Positions 16,567 through 23,830 of a DNA stretch of 52,597 nt are shown one piece after another (the stretch's first letter is position 1; every line of letters begins with the position of its first letter). Source of the stretch: DASQPR01 sp035713725 (GTDB taxonomy: Bacteria; Actinomycetota; Actinomycetes; Mycobacteriales; Micromonosporaceae); assembly GCA_035713725.1 (NCBI GenBank), contig DASTMZ010000126.1, positions 1-52,597 on the forward strand, in the 5' to 3' direction. The notes below the pieces were generated by a model. The model had not been told where the DNA came from. It saw only the letters and a program-made list of their open reading frames with translations, and made no database searches. Made by a program: the position numbers and the translations under genes.

Positions 16567-17745
16567 TCACCCGCCCCGGCGGGACGAGAGCTCCGAGATG
16601 AAATCGGTGACCCGAAGGACACCAACGACATCCTCGCCGACGGTCACGAGCAGGTCTTCGCCCGGGTGCGCCTGGATCGCCGCGAGCACCGCCTCACCGG
16701 TCGACTCCGCGGCAACGCGCTGCGTCGGCGTGACGCGCTGGGACACCGAGTCGACCGACACCCAGGGCCGCCGCTCGACCGGTACGGTTGCCACCTCGCG
16801 GCTATCCACCACTCCGACGACCCGACCAATCCCGTCGGCGATGCCCAACACCAAGCGATGCAGCGTGCCGTCATCGCGATGCGACTCGTCGCGCCGGCGA
16901 AGCGCCTCGGCGAGCGGCGTACCGGTCGGCACCAGGAAAAGCGGGCGCGCGAGACGACCGGCGCTCAACTCCGGCAGCTTCGCCTTGACTCGCGCCGTGG
17001 TGATCGCCGCGGAGGCGCCGCTCCAGATCGTCAAGGCGACGAGCGCGAGCAGCAGAACGCTCACGTAGGGCAGCACGCCACCGCCCAGGAACAGCACCAC
17101 GGTGACGCCGAGCGTGGCGAGCGCGATGACCCGACCGGCCCAGCCAGCGGCCACGTCGGCCTTGTACGGATTCCGCGTCGCCGCCCATACGCCGGCCCGT
17201 AACGCGCGGCCGCCATCGAGCGGTAGTCCCGGCAGACCGTTGAACACCGCGACGATGGCATTGCTCAGCGCGAACTGGATCGCGATATCGCCCAGCACCG
17301 TGCCACGGTCGGTAATCGGGATGGCGAGTCCGCCGAGCAGCGCGAGCACCAACGACACGCCCGGGCCGGCGAGCGCGATGGCCGCCTCCGACCGCGGCGA
17401 CGGTGCCTCACGATCCATCTCCGTGAACCCACCGAGCAGTTCGAGCGTGATGCCGCGCACCCCGACGCCGTAGCGGCGCGCCACGAACGCGTGTCCGAGT
17501 TCGTGTAGCAACACCGACACAACCAGGCACACGACGATGCCGAAACCGAGCAGATATGTCACCGCAAGGGGCCGGTTGCCGCCGACATAGCTGCCGTACC
17601 CGATCGTGATCAGCACCGCGAGGATCAGCCACGAGAAGGTCAAATAGACCGGTACGCCAGCGACCCGCCCGACGCGCACCAGGCCCGGCCGCGTCGGGCC
17701 AGCGGAGGGTCCGGCGTTCGGCGGTGTCGCGCGCGGCTCGGTCAT
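16567..17745 (-). CDS. Site-2 metalloprotease (M50) with CBS domains
   Basis: This is an intramembrane zinc protease of the S2P/SpoIVFB type. The 392 residues hold about six membrane segments, the zinc motif HELGH (81-85) and the second ligand motif NGLPGLPLDGG (169-179), with the aspartate ligand at 177. A soluble C-terminal half (about 245-385) contains two CBS-like repeats that may sense nucleotides. Such proteases cleave membrane-bound anti-sigma factors or pro-proteins. The natural substrate is not evident here. The ATG at 17745 is 8 bases after a TAGCAT box. A TTG three codons upstream is possible. It is divergent from the RecB-like gene by only 55 bases. Confidence 0.92.
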   Translation of the reverse strand: MTEPRATPPNAGPSAGPTRPGLVRVGRVAGVPVYLTFSWLILAVLITIGYGSYVGGNRPLAVTYLLGFGIVVCLVVSVLLHELGHAFVARRYGVGVRGITLELLGGFTEMDREAPSPRSEAAIALAGPGVSLVLALLGGLAIPITDRGTVLGDIAIQFALSNAIVAVFNGLPGLPLDGGRALRAGVWAATRNPYKADVAAGWAGRVIALATLGVTVVLFLGGGVLPYVSVLLLALVALTIWSGASAAITTARVKAKLPELSAGRLARPLFLVPTGTPLAEALRRRDESHRDDGTLHRLVLGIADGIGRVVGVVDSREVATVPVERRPWVSVDSVSQRVTPTQRVAAESTGEAVLAAIQAHPGEDLLVTVGEDVVGVLRVTDFISELSSRRGG

Positions 17746-17788
17746 TGTGCTCAATGCTACGCACCGAGACCGTGTCGGACTGTTCGCT

Positions 17789-17794
17789 TACGCT
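17789..17794 (+). promoter_or_regulatory. -10 box of leaderless RecB-like gene
   Basis: TACGCT ends exactly 6 bases before the ATG at 17801. No ribosome binding site is present. Confidence 0.55.
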
Positions 17795-17800
17795 GTCGGC

Positions 17801-18781
17801 ATGATGGTGGACCCGGCAGCACCGATACCGGCAGCACCTGTACCGGCAGCACCTGTACCGGCAGCACCTGCTGTTGGCGAATCGCCGTCGATCACCGGAC
17901 GGGACTCACCGGCCGACATCGCGCTGGAGGATTCGCGCCGGCGGCCCTCGTTGTCGCCATCGCGCGCCGCCGACTTCAAGTCGTGTCCACTGCTCTACCG
18001 CCTGCGCAGCATCGACCGCATTCCGGAGGCGCCGACCGCCGACCAGCTGCGCGGCACGCTGGTTCACGCCGTGCTGGAGCGGCTGTTCGATCTGCCCGCC
18101 GAGCAGCGCACGCCGCCGACCGCTGCCGAGCTGGTGACCCCGCAGTGGGACGCGCTGCTGGAAGAGACGCCGGAGCTAGCCACCGTTGTCGACGAGGGCG
18201 AGCTCGACGCGTTCTTCGAATCCACTCATGCGTTGCTCGCCGGATACTTCGCGATGGAAGATCCGCGCCGGCTAGCGCCCGCCGAGCGGGAATTCCTCGT
18301 CTCGACGGAGATCGACGACGGACGCCTGCAGTTGCGGGGATACATCGACCGGCTCGACATCGCCCCGGACGGCGCGATCCGGGTCGTCGACTACAAAACG
18401 GGCGGCGCGCCGCGCGAGGCTTTCGAGGCGCGTGCGCTGTTCCAACTGAAGTTCTATGCGCTGGTTCTGTGGCGCACGCGCGGCACGGTGCCGGCCGTGT
18501 TGCGCCTGATCTATCTCAAGGACACCGAGGTCTGCGACTTCACGCCGGGCGCCGAGGAGCTCGAACGCTTCGAACGCACGCTGATCGCGCTGTGGGCCGC
18601 GATCGCCAAGGCGCGCGAAGCGCAGGACTTCCGACCAACCCCGAGCCGTCTCTGCGCGTGGTGCGCTCATCAGGCGCTGTGTCCCGCGTTCGGCGGAACC
18701 CCGCCGCCGTTCCCGGTCGATGCCGAGCTAGACATGGCTACCGCGGACGCGGCACCGATCGGCGTCGGACCACTCGACTAG
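17801..18781 (+). CDS. RecB-family PD-(D/E)XK nuclease with Fe-S cysteines
   Basis: This 326-residue protein matches the Cas4/AddB-like RecB exonuclease family (PF12705 type). The nuclease core shows GTLVHAVLE with the motif histidine (H89), GYIDRLD (D183) and VVDYKTG (D197, K199). Four cysteines that would hold a [4Fe-4S] cluster are split as in AddB: SCPLLYR (C62) at the front and CAWCAHQALC near the end. The N-terminus carries a proline-alanine repeat. It is found in the same place (beside trmI) in mycobacteria. Probably a DNA end-processing exonuclease, with partner helicase unknown. Its stop codon overlaps the convergent HAD gene stop. Confidence 0.9.
   Translation: MMVDPAAPIPAAPVPAAPVPAAPAVGESPSITGRDSPADIALEDSRRRPSLSPSRAADFKSCPLLYRLRSIDRIPEAPTADQLRGTLVHAVLERLFDLPAEQRTPPTAAELVTPQWDALLEETPELATVVDEGELDAFFESTHALLAGYFAMEDPRRLAPAEREFLVSTEIDDGRLQLRGYIDRLDIAPDGAIRVVDYKTGGAPREAFEARALFQLKFYALVLWRTRGTVPAVLRLIYLKDTEVCDFTPGAEELERFERTLIALWAAIAKAREAQDFRPTPSRLCAWCAHQALCPAFGGTPPPFPVDAELDMATADAAPIGVGPLD
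17816..17870 (+). repeat. 15-bp tandem repeat coding for PVPAA in the nuclease N-terminus
   Basis: Three full units (gcagcacc-k-taccg type; the last two identical) and one partial unit follow the start codon. They encode IPAAPVPAAPVPAAP, a flexible linker. Confidence 0.85.
18778..18781. other. Shared CTAG: overlapping stop codons of convergent genes
   Basis: The palindrome CTAG supplies TAG stops for both the plus-strand nuclease (18779-18781) and the minus-strand HAD gene (18780-18778). The two coding regions meet with no spacer. Confidence 0.9.
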
Positions 18782-19443
18782 GCCGCCGCGACCGCCTCGC
18801 GGAGAAACGCAACGTCCACGGTGGTCAGACTCGCGACGTGCGTCACGCCAGCGACGTGTGACAGGTCGACTTCCGCCGGTACGGCAACCACGACACAGCC
18901 GGCCGCAAGCGCGCTCGCGACTCCGGTCGGCGAGTCCTCGATGGCGACACAGTTCGCCGTCGGGACACCGAGCGCGGCCGCGGCCGATGCGTAGGGCTCG
19001 GGGTGTGGCTTGCCGAGCGTCACGTCGTCATCGGTGACGATCACGTCGAAGTTCTCGCGGCCGATCGTACCCAAGATCACCTCTACGAGCGGGCGCTCCG
19101 TCGCGGTGACCAGCGCGGTGGGCACGCGTTCGCCACGCACCGCGGCCAGCAGCCGCTGGGCGCCCGGGCGCCAGGTCATGCCCTCCTTGAACAGGGTCAT
19201 CACCCGGTCGTCGAGCCAGCGGGCACCGTCGGCGACGTTGCGCCACGGCTGTCCGATCGCGTCGTAGAGGCTCGCGATGGCCTGCGGCGTAGTGGCGCCG
19301 ACCATCGACTCGCGCAACGCCCGCGGCAGCTCGGCGCCGAGGGTCGCGGCGAGCTCCTCCAACGCGCGCTGCCACAGCTTCTCGCTGTCCACCAAGGTGC
19401 CGTCCATGTCGAACAGCACCGCTTCGAGCTGGCGTTCACCCAC
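18778..19443 (-). CDS. HAD superfamily phosphatase (beta-phosphoglucomutase-like subfamily)
   Basis: This 221-residue enzyme has all four HAD motifs. Motif I is FDMDGTLVDSE, with nucleophile and acid-base aspartates at the N-terminus. Motif II is LVTATERP, motif III the lysine in DDVTLGKPHPEPY, and motif IV IEDSPTG. The helical cap after motif I makes it class HAD-IA, acting on small phosphorylated metabolites; the substrate is not predictable. The frame opens at 19521, but TACGCT at 19450-19455 ends 6 bases before the GTG at 19443, so I take that leaderless start, which also gives normal family length. It is convergent with the RecB-like gene. Confidence 0.88.
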   Translation of the reverse strand: MGERQLEAVLFDMDGTLVDSEKLWQRALEELAATLGAELPRALRESMVGATTPQAIASLYDAIGQPWRNVADGARWLDDRVMTLFKEGMTWRPGAQRLLAAVRGERVPTALVTATERPLVEVILGTIGRENFDVIVTDDDVTLGKPHPEPYASAAAALGVPTANCVAIEDSPTGVASALAAGCVVVAVPAEVDLSHVAGVTHVASLTTVDVAFLREAVAAA

Positions 19444-19449
19444 CGGCAG

Positions 19450-19455
19450 AGCGTA
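19450..19455 (-). promoter_or_regulatory. -10 box of leaderless HAD gene
   Basis: The minus strand reads TACGCT, 6 bases, GTG. This decides the HAD start over a GTG 26 codons upstream. Confidence 0.55.
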
Positions 19456-19593
19456 GCCAGGCACGTTGTCAGGACCACGAACGGCCGGTGAAGCTTCGTG
19501 CCGGACCGCGATCTGCGTCACCAGACCCAGCTCGACGCGTCACTCACAGCGAACATCCAGCTCGTGATCAGGGGTTCGGCAGCAACCTTTTGC

Positions 19594-19599
19594 TAGCTT
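19594..19599 (+). promoter_or_regulatory. -10 box of leaderless gene at 19606
   Basis: TAGCTT is followed by 6 bases and ATG. No ribosome binding site. Confidence 0.55.
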
Positions 19600-19605
19600 G
19601 GGGCG

Positions 19606-19980
19606 ATGGAAGAGCTCCGAGCCCGCCGCGTCGTCGATCGCCTGCGCGAACGCGGCGTTCCAGCTCATCTGCATGTCGCGCCCGCCTCCCGATTTGGGGT
19701 GCGCGTCACGCTGCCGGACGGCCGCGAGGCGATCTGGGATGCGGACGGTGCCAAGGCGCTCGACGCGCAGATCATGCGCGACGGCATGCTTGTCGGGCTC
19801 GTCGAGGACGTGGCCGGCTCGGAGAACTTCAGTGAGGATCAGGTCGTCGACGCGATCGCGCGTGCCGACTATGACCAGCCGATCGGGCGGCTGCGCCGCG
19901 AGGCGCCACCACCCGAGCCGGCGCTTCCGGTTGAGGGCGGCTTCTTCCGTCGCATGTTCGACGGCTTCCGCTACCGCTGA
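19606..19980 (+). CDS. Conserved small hypothetical protein
   Basis: This 124-residue soluble protein begins MEELRARRVVDRLRERGVPAHLHVAPASRFGVRVTLPDGREAIWD, with helix-strand-strand alternation. An acidic middle (LVEDVAGSENFSEDQVVDAIARADYD) leads to a C-terminal GGFFRRMFDGFRYR. It looks like a compact alpha-beta domain and has good actinobacterial codon use, but I recognise no family. The final aromatic-basic stretch could be a peptide contact with a membrane or partner. Its stop lies 1 base before the convergent stop of the VWA gene. Function unknown. Confidence 0.75.
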   Translation: MEELRARRVVDRLRERGVPAHLHVAPASRFGVRVTLPDGREAIWDADGAKALDAQIMRDGMLVGLVEDVAGSENFSEDQVVDAIARADYDQPIGRLRREAPPPEPALPVEGGFFRRMFDGFRYR

Positions 19981-19981
19981 G

Positions 19982-21319
19982 TTACTGCACCGTCGGGTTC
20001 GCCCGGCTGCTGTCCGCCGAGTCGGAATCGCCCTCCGGTACGTTGCGGGGTCGCGTACGCCCCCGGTGGCGCGACTTGTAGCTCGCATCCATCGAGGCGT
20101 ACTTCGCCGCCATCGGCGCCGCTCCATGCTCGGCCTGCTGCGCGAGGTACTGCAGCGCCTGCGCCTCTTCGGCGAGGTCAGCGGCCGCGCCTTCCGGCAG
20201 GTCGAACCGTCGTTGCTGGGCGATGAGATCCTGCGCTAGTCGCAGGTCGATCATCGCCGCGGCGGTGTCGCCGACGCTCAAGTGCCGCGACGCGCGCCGC
20301 TTTGCTTGCTGAGCCCGCTGGTAAACGACCTCGGTCCGTACCGTGACATCCGGGATCCGGCCGGCGGCGACATCGCCGGGCACCACGTTCACGTGCAGCG
20401 GCATCGTCACGATGTGCTGCTTCAAGGACGGCAGCTCCACATAGGTCAGGTCGAGCGTGGCCACCTCGGTGAGTCCGAGGGCGGCGAGCGCCGGCACGGT
20501 GAATGTCAGCAGCACCTTGCGTGTCTCGCCGGCGTAGAAGCTGCCCAGCTCGGCCACCACACCGTCGGCGGTTGCCGTGGTCGGCAGCTCGTTGATCACG
20601 GCCACCCGAGAGACGTGTTTGGACAGCCGAATCAGCATCGACGCGGCCTGAGCGGTCTGGCTCAGCAGTCCCTCGATCTCGCCGGCGATGAGCTTGACGG
20701 CCTGATCGGAATTCTCTGCAAACAACTCGTTTCCCGATCCGCCACGCGCGATGGCCGACATCAGCCGTTCGTCGTACCCGAGACCCCACCCCAGCGTCGT
20801 CGTCACGATGCCGTGACGGCGCGCCTTCGTACCGATCGCGCCGAGCGCGTCCGGATCGGTGACACCCGCGTTGGCGTGTCCGTCGCTGATGAGCAGCAGC
20901 GTGCCGCCCGCCGCGCCCACCACTCGGCGCGCCTCCTGAATCCCGCGAAGGTAGCCGGCGGACAGGTCGGTCGAGCCGCCGTCGACGATCGACGCGATCG
21001 CACGCTTGACCGCTGGCTTGTCGGTCAGCGGTCCGGCCGGCACGGCAAGTTCTACGGTGTGGTCGAACGTGACGACACCGAAGTTGTCGGTCGGCTCGAG
21101 CCGGTCGACGAGGGCCAGCAGCGCATTGATCGCGCCCTGCAGGCGGTCGCCCGCCATCGAACCGCTGCGGTCGAGAACGACCTGGAGGGTACGGGCATGG
21201 CGGACCGTGTTCGGGTCCGGCGGGGCGGCCTCCGGTGCGGTCAGTTCCACCAGCACCGACACTTCATCCTCGGTCTCGACCGCGACGACGTCGACGTCCA
21301 TATGCGCTGAGATATGCAT
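19982..21319 (-). CDS. von Willebrand factor A domain protein
   Basis: This 445-residue soluble protein begins with a beta-rich VIT-like strand segment, then a VWA domain (about 43-215). The metal-ion-dependent adhesion site DxSxS is intact (D50, S52, S54), with the later Thr in GSTDLSAGY and Asp in LLISDGHAN. A beta-sandwich region and a C-terminal helical, charged tail follow. There is no signal peptide or membrane span, so it is cytoplasmic. Cytoplasmic VWA proteins of this kind often work with AAA ATPases or in stress responses. The frame opens at 21574, but the ATG at 21319 has a perfect AGGAGG 6 bases upstream. Confidence 0.88.
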   Translation of the reverse strand: MHISAHMDVDVVAVETEDEVSVLVELTAPEAAPPDPNTVRHARTLQVVLDRSGSMAGDRLQGAINALLALVDRLEPTDNFGVVTFDHTVELAVPAGPLTDKPAVKRAIASIVDGGSTDLSAGYLRGIQEARRVVGAAGGTLLLISDGHANAGVTDPDALGAIGTKARRHGIVTTTLGWGLGYDERLMSAIARGGSGNELFAENSDQAVKLIAGEIEGLLSQTAQAASMLIRLSKHVSRVAVINELPTTATADGVVAELGSFYAGETRKVLLTFTVPALAALGLTEVATLDLTYVELPSLKQHIVTMPLHVNVVPGDVAAGRIPDVTVRTEVVYQRAQQAKRRASRHLSVGDTAAAMIDLRLAQDLIAQQRRFDLPEGAAADLAEEAQALQYLAQQAEHGAAPMAAKYASMDASYKSRHRGRTRPRNVPEGDSDSADSSRANPTVQ

Positions 21320-21425
21320 GTCTGCCTCCTGGCACGGCTCGGTTCCGGCGGCCGCGCGTTCGGGGCTTGACGCGGTTGGCCGGGTACGGAACAGATGACG
21401 ACGGGTAGCCCCATCGGCGCCGTGA

Positions 21426-21431
21426 ACAGTA
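21426..21431 (-). promoter_or_regulatory. Candidate -10 box of the VWA gene
   Basis: The minus strand reads TACTGT here, leaving a leader of about 100 bases. A perfect TTGACA lies upstream at 21440-21445, but only 8 bases separate them, too short for a normal -35/-10 pair. The true -35 is therefore unclear. Confidence 0.3.
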
Positions 21432-21445
21432 CACGTCCTTGTCAA

Positions 21446-21466
21446 GTTCACAGTGGAACTGTGAAC
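21446..21466. promoter_or_regulatory. Perfect inverted repeat, candidate operator upstream of the VWA gene
   Basis: Two 9-base arms, GTTCACAGT and ACTGTGAAC, are separated by GGA. The element touches a TTGACA hexamer on the minus strand. A related half-site, GTGAACAGTACAC, occurs at 21422-21434. Length and symmetry fit a dimeric regulator; which one is unknown. The arms do not match the actinobacterial LexA box. Confidence 0.6.
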
Positions 21467-21667
21467 ACAACCGGATGTGTACGCCGGCCGTCCGATCCGG
21501 AGGCTGCCGCTGTTTGGCGTCGTACCAATTCGTGCCGCGCGACGCATACCGTGACGACCGCGACCAACTGCCACCGCTTCAGACGCTCGTCCATCGTCAC
21601 CGGCTCGGGGTAGACGTCGGCGGGATCAGCGCACCCCACGTACATCAGTAACCGCCGTGTCAGATGC

Positions 21668-22012
21668 TCACCGGCTCGGCGTCGAAACAGGCGAGAACGG
21701 CGGCGAAATCGGTCCGCCGTGTTGGCGATAGTTCGTTTTCGAGCTGAAGATGCCGAGCGTGACCAGGCCGCCTACCAAGACAACCAGGCACACCAACCAG
21801 ACCCGCCGCTGCTTCACCGTGCTCAGCCGCTCCGCGTCGAAGACAGTTGGGGCGGTCGCCGGTCCGCCGTGGTTTGCATACGGCGTCGTGGGCATGAAGG
21901 CGAGCAGGACCATAGCGGCGACGACAACGAGCGCGACCCACAACGGCCAGAGATACGACCAGCCTGCGCCGGCCCTTCCTGGCAGTGGTGGCGTGCTGGC
22001 GTTGGCCAGCAT
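21668..22012 (-). CDS. Fused two-span membrane microprotein (A'-B' copy)
   Basis: This 114-residue protein has two hydrophobic helices. The first (LWPLWVALVVVAAMVLLAF, then MPTTP) resembles protein A at 24597-24830. The second (RVWLVCLVVLVGGLVTLGIF) resembles protein B at 24442-24600, and both end in STPSR. In the other copy these are two overlapping genes. Here a one-base frame shift near the old junction (about 21835) has removed the stop and joined them in frame. ATG 22012 was chosen because AGGAGG lies 11 bases upstream. The frame stays open to 22153. The DNA of the B' half is nearly identical to B. Function unknown; probably membrane-embedded. Confidence 0.6.
   Translation of the reverse strand: MLANASTPPLPGRAGAGWSYLWPLWVALVVVAAMVLLAFMPTTPYANHGGPATAPTVFDAERLSTVKQRRVWLVCLVVLVGGLVTLGIFSSKTNYRQHGGPISPPFSPVSTPSR
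21738..21818 (-). repeat. Direct copy 1 of the duplicated microprotein segment
   Basis: Aligned by eye with 24512-24592 on the same strand, it shows 8 differences in 81 positions without gaps, mostly transitions. A 22-base block is identical. This marks a recent duplication of the B-type gene. Confidence 0.85.
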
Positions 22013-22386
22013 CGCCGCCACACCCTCCTGCGCACCGCCGGAGAAGGACTGCGACACCCGTGTCGTCGGCCCACCCAACGTCGTCCGCGACTCGAAAGGT
22101 AAGCCACTGGTCGCCGTCGCCGCCGCATCTGTCAGCGACCACGCCGACGTCACCTCCTACCACGTCCACATTCAGTTGTGGTGGCGGCCGCAACCGTCGT
22201 TCGAGCGGGTGCAGCTCGCCGCCACGGACTACGACACCTGCGCCTCGGTCCCCCGACCAGGTCACAACACCAAATGCGGTCTCGCCGACACATGCCGGAT
22301 CGGCTATTGGTCACCGGCACCAACCGGGCCGGCGATTTCGCAGTTACACTGCCGGAACGACCCGAGTCACACGTAGGGAAGTGCTG

Positions 22387-22545
22387 ATGCGCCCGTACCG
22401 GATTGACGAGCCGCGCCGGATCGGCGACGTGACAACCCGCGGTACGAGTTGGCTGCGGTACGCCGTCGCACACCGCGACGGACGGACGTGCGGCATCACG
22501 TTCTGGCTCGGCCGCAGTTGGGTGTGGCCGATCGTCTGGCGGTAG
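22387..22545 (+). CDS. Small hypothetical ORF (52 residues)
   Basis: A small ORF begins MRPYRIDEPRRIGDVTTRGT and ends FWLGRSWVWPIVWR. It is rich in Arg and Trp, with a C-terminal aromatic stretch but no true membrane span. GGGAAG lies 6 bases before the ATG, and a TACACT box occurs about 45 bases upstream. A strong hairpin terminator follows 19 bases after its stop. These three signals together support it as a real gene. I recognise no family. Confidence 0.45.
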   Translation: MRPYRIDEPRRIGDVTTRGTSWLRYAVAHRDGRTCGITFWLGRSWVWPIVWR

Positions 22546-22564
22546 ACCGCTGCGCACACAATGG

Positions 22565-22594
22565 AGCGCCCCAGGCCGTATCGTCTGGGGCGCT
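22565..22594. terminator. Hairpin between convergent small ORF and vapC45
   Basis: A perfect 10-bp stem (22565-22574 AGCGCCCCAG with 22585-22594) and 10-base loop are followed on the plus strand by TT. It is placed to stop transcription from both the plus-strand small ORF and the minus-strand toxin gene. Confidence 0.8.
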
Positions 22595-22597
22595 TTG

Positions 22598-23035
22598 CTA
22601 GCCGCGTACGGGGCGCTTTCCCGTCACCTTCGTCGCCGCGACCGGCACGAGCTCAACGCCGTTCTGCAAGACCTTCAGTCGCCAGGGCGGCGGCTCGTCA
22701 CGTTCGACAACTTCCTCGATTCGGTCCCAGTGCCTCACGAGCAGCCGTAGGTTCTCCCAGTTCGAGAGGTCGCGCTTGACGGCGATGTGTATGAGACGGA
22801 GTCGATGACGGATGATCAAATCGTTCTCCCACCAGCGGGTGAACACCTTGCGATCGCGGATGATTGCTATCAGACCCGCCGTAGCGACGATCGGGATCCA
22901 CTGTTCGTCCTCGGCGCCCAGCCTGACCTGCGGAAACCGCGGATGACTTGGATAGACGGTGTCCGTTCGAGCGCTGGACAGTGCCTTGCCGAGCCCCATC
23001 AACGACTCATCGACGTAAAACCGGAGGTCGCCCAT
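22598..23035 (-). CDS. vapC45: VapC45-type PIN-like toxin ribonuclease
   Basis: This 145-residue protein begins MGDLRFYVDESLMGLGKAL with the acidic pair (D8, E9) of the PIN-like fold. It continues with DEQWIPIVATAGLIAIIRDRKV, where further acidic residues of the metal site occur, and a basic C-terminus. Size and layout match VapC45 (Rv2019, about 138 residues), a PIN_8-like RNase toxin. It starts 5 bases after the stop of the larger antitoxin gene, the same order as in M. tuberculosis vapBC45. It has no ribosome binding site of its own, so translation should depend on the antitoxin frame. Base composition is lower in GC than in the flanks, which suggests acquisition. Confidence 0.8.
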   Translation of the reverse strand: MGDLRFYVDESLMGLGKALSSARTDTVYPSHPRFPQVRLGAEDEQWIPIVATAGLIAIIRDRKVFTRWWENDLIIRHRLRLIHIAVKRDLSNWENLRLLVRHWDRIEEVVERDEPPPWRLKVLQNGVELVPVAATKVTGKRPVRG

Positions 23036-23040
23036 GCGGT

Positions 23041-23754
23041 TTACGCGGCGGATAGGTCACGTTGGCGTTCGAACTCGATGGCGTCGAGAACCTTGTCCCG
23101 CTCCAGTTCATATGTCTCCGCGATGAATTCGATTGGGTCGCCCGCTCGATACTGCTCGTACAACACCGCGGTAGGTACCGACCGGACCACCGCTTGGCCG
23201 AACTTGCGGTCCGGGTCGAACGTCACGCTGCGGTGCGGGCCCAACGGGTAAAGACGCACAACCACGCGGTCGCCAGCGTCTGCGTCCCCGTAGTCCGCAC
23301 TGCTCTTGAACTCCCGAAGCTGGCTGGACAGCATCACCTGCCCGTCGGAGAGCCTGTAGACCAATCGAAGGTCACCGTCGAGCTCGGCAGCCTCTTCAAG
23401 TTCGTATACCAGCGACAGCGTCGGCTCGTCGACAAGCGGTTTGAGGTGCGCAAGCGGGTACGCGATGCCAAGTCTCTCCCTCAGGCCCTGGACGATCGGC
23501 CGTAGCTTGATCATGCGCAGTCCCGCTTCGCGATAGCGAGCCAGCATGGAGGTCTCGACGAATTCGCCCCATGTCACAAGCTCAGAACCGGTCGGGCGTG
23601 GCCGAACGATGGGTTCGTACGTCTTACTCTGCCGTCTGTATCCGTCGATCCACCGCTTAGACGTACCCGCACCGAGGTCAAGCATGCGGTCCACATCGCT
23701 GTACGAGTACAACTCGCGGTCGAGCGTCACTACGTTGGTGTGGTGGTCGGCCAT
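23041..23754 (-). CDS. vapB45: VapB45-type antitoxin with DUF433 domain
   Basis: This 237-residue antitoxin starts with a MerR-like or HTH segment (YSYSDVDRMLDLGAGTSKRWIDGYRRQ) and a central domain shared with VapB45 (Rv2018, about 239 residues). It ends in a DUF433 domain (VRSVPTAVLYEQYRAGDPIEFIAETYELERDKVLDAIEFE), a small winged-helix-like module common in antitoxins. It should neutralise the downstream toxin and repress its own promoter. ATG 23754 was chosen because TACGCT at 23761-23766 ends exactly 6 bases upstream, so the message is probably leaderless. The frame opens 10 codons earlier at 23784 without conserved residues. Confidence 0.8.
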   Translation of the reverse strand: MADHHTNVVTLDRELYSYSDVDRMLDLGAGTSKRWIDGYRRQSKTYEPIVRPRPTGSELVTWGEFVETSMLARYREAGLRMIKLRPIVQGLRERLGIAYPLAHLKPLVDEPTLSLVYELEEAAELDGDLRLVYRLSDGQVMLSSQLREFKSSADYGDADAGDRVVVRLYPLGPHRSVTFDPDRKFGQAVVRSVPTAVLYEQYRAGDPIEFIAETYELERDKVLDAIEFERQRDLSAA

Positions 23755-23760
23755 GGGTGC

Positions 23761-23766
23761 AGCGTA
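23761..23766 (-). promoter_or_regulatory. -10 box of leaderless vapBC45
   Basis: The minus strand reads TACGCT, 6 bases, ATG. It is identical in hexamer and spacing to the RecB-like and HAD promoters. Confidence 0.55.
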
Positions 23767-23830
23767 GGGCTCGGTGCGAAACATCGGCTTCCCACCGCGC
23801 CGACTAGACCTGGAGACGGCACCCTTCTCC

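Larger units (their letters stand above)
21320..21667. other. 348-base stretch with no gene: VWA promoter region and degenerate end of the microprotein array
   Basis: It contains the VWA ribosome binding site, the inverted repeat at 21446-21466 and, at the right end, a stop-start junction like those of the microprotein array. The GTG at the junction (minus strand, 21669) runs into TGA after only two more codons. I see no other ORF with a credible start. Confidence 0.5.

Noticed and set aside
21446..21466. LexA (SOS) box
   Set aside because: The arms run GTTC...GAAC, opposite in order to the GAAC...GTTC of actinobacterial LexA sites.
22178..22387. Plus-strand ORFs at 21.7-22.4 kb
   Set aside because: They are antisense to the fused microprotein or open by chance. 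None has a ribosome binding site, a leaderless -10 or recognisable sequence.
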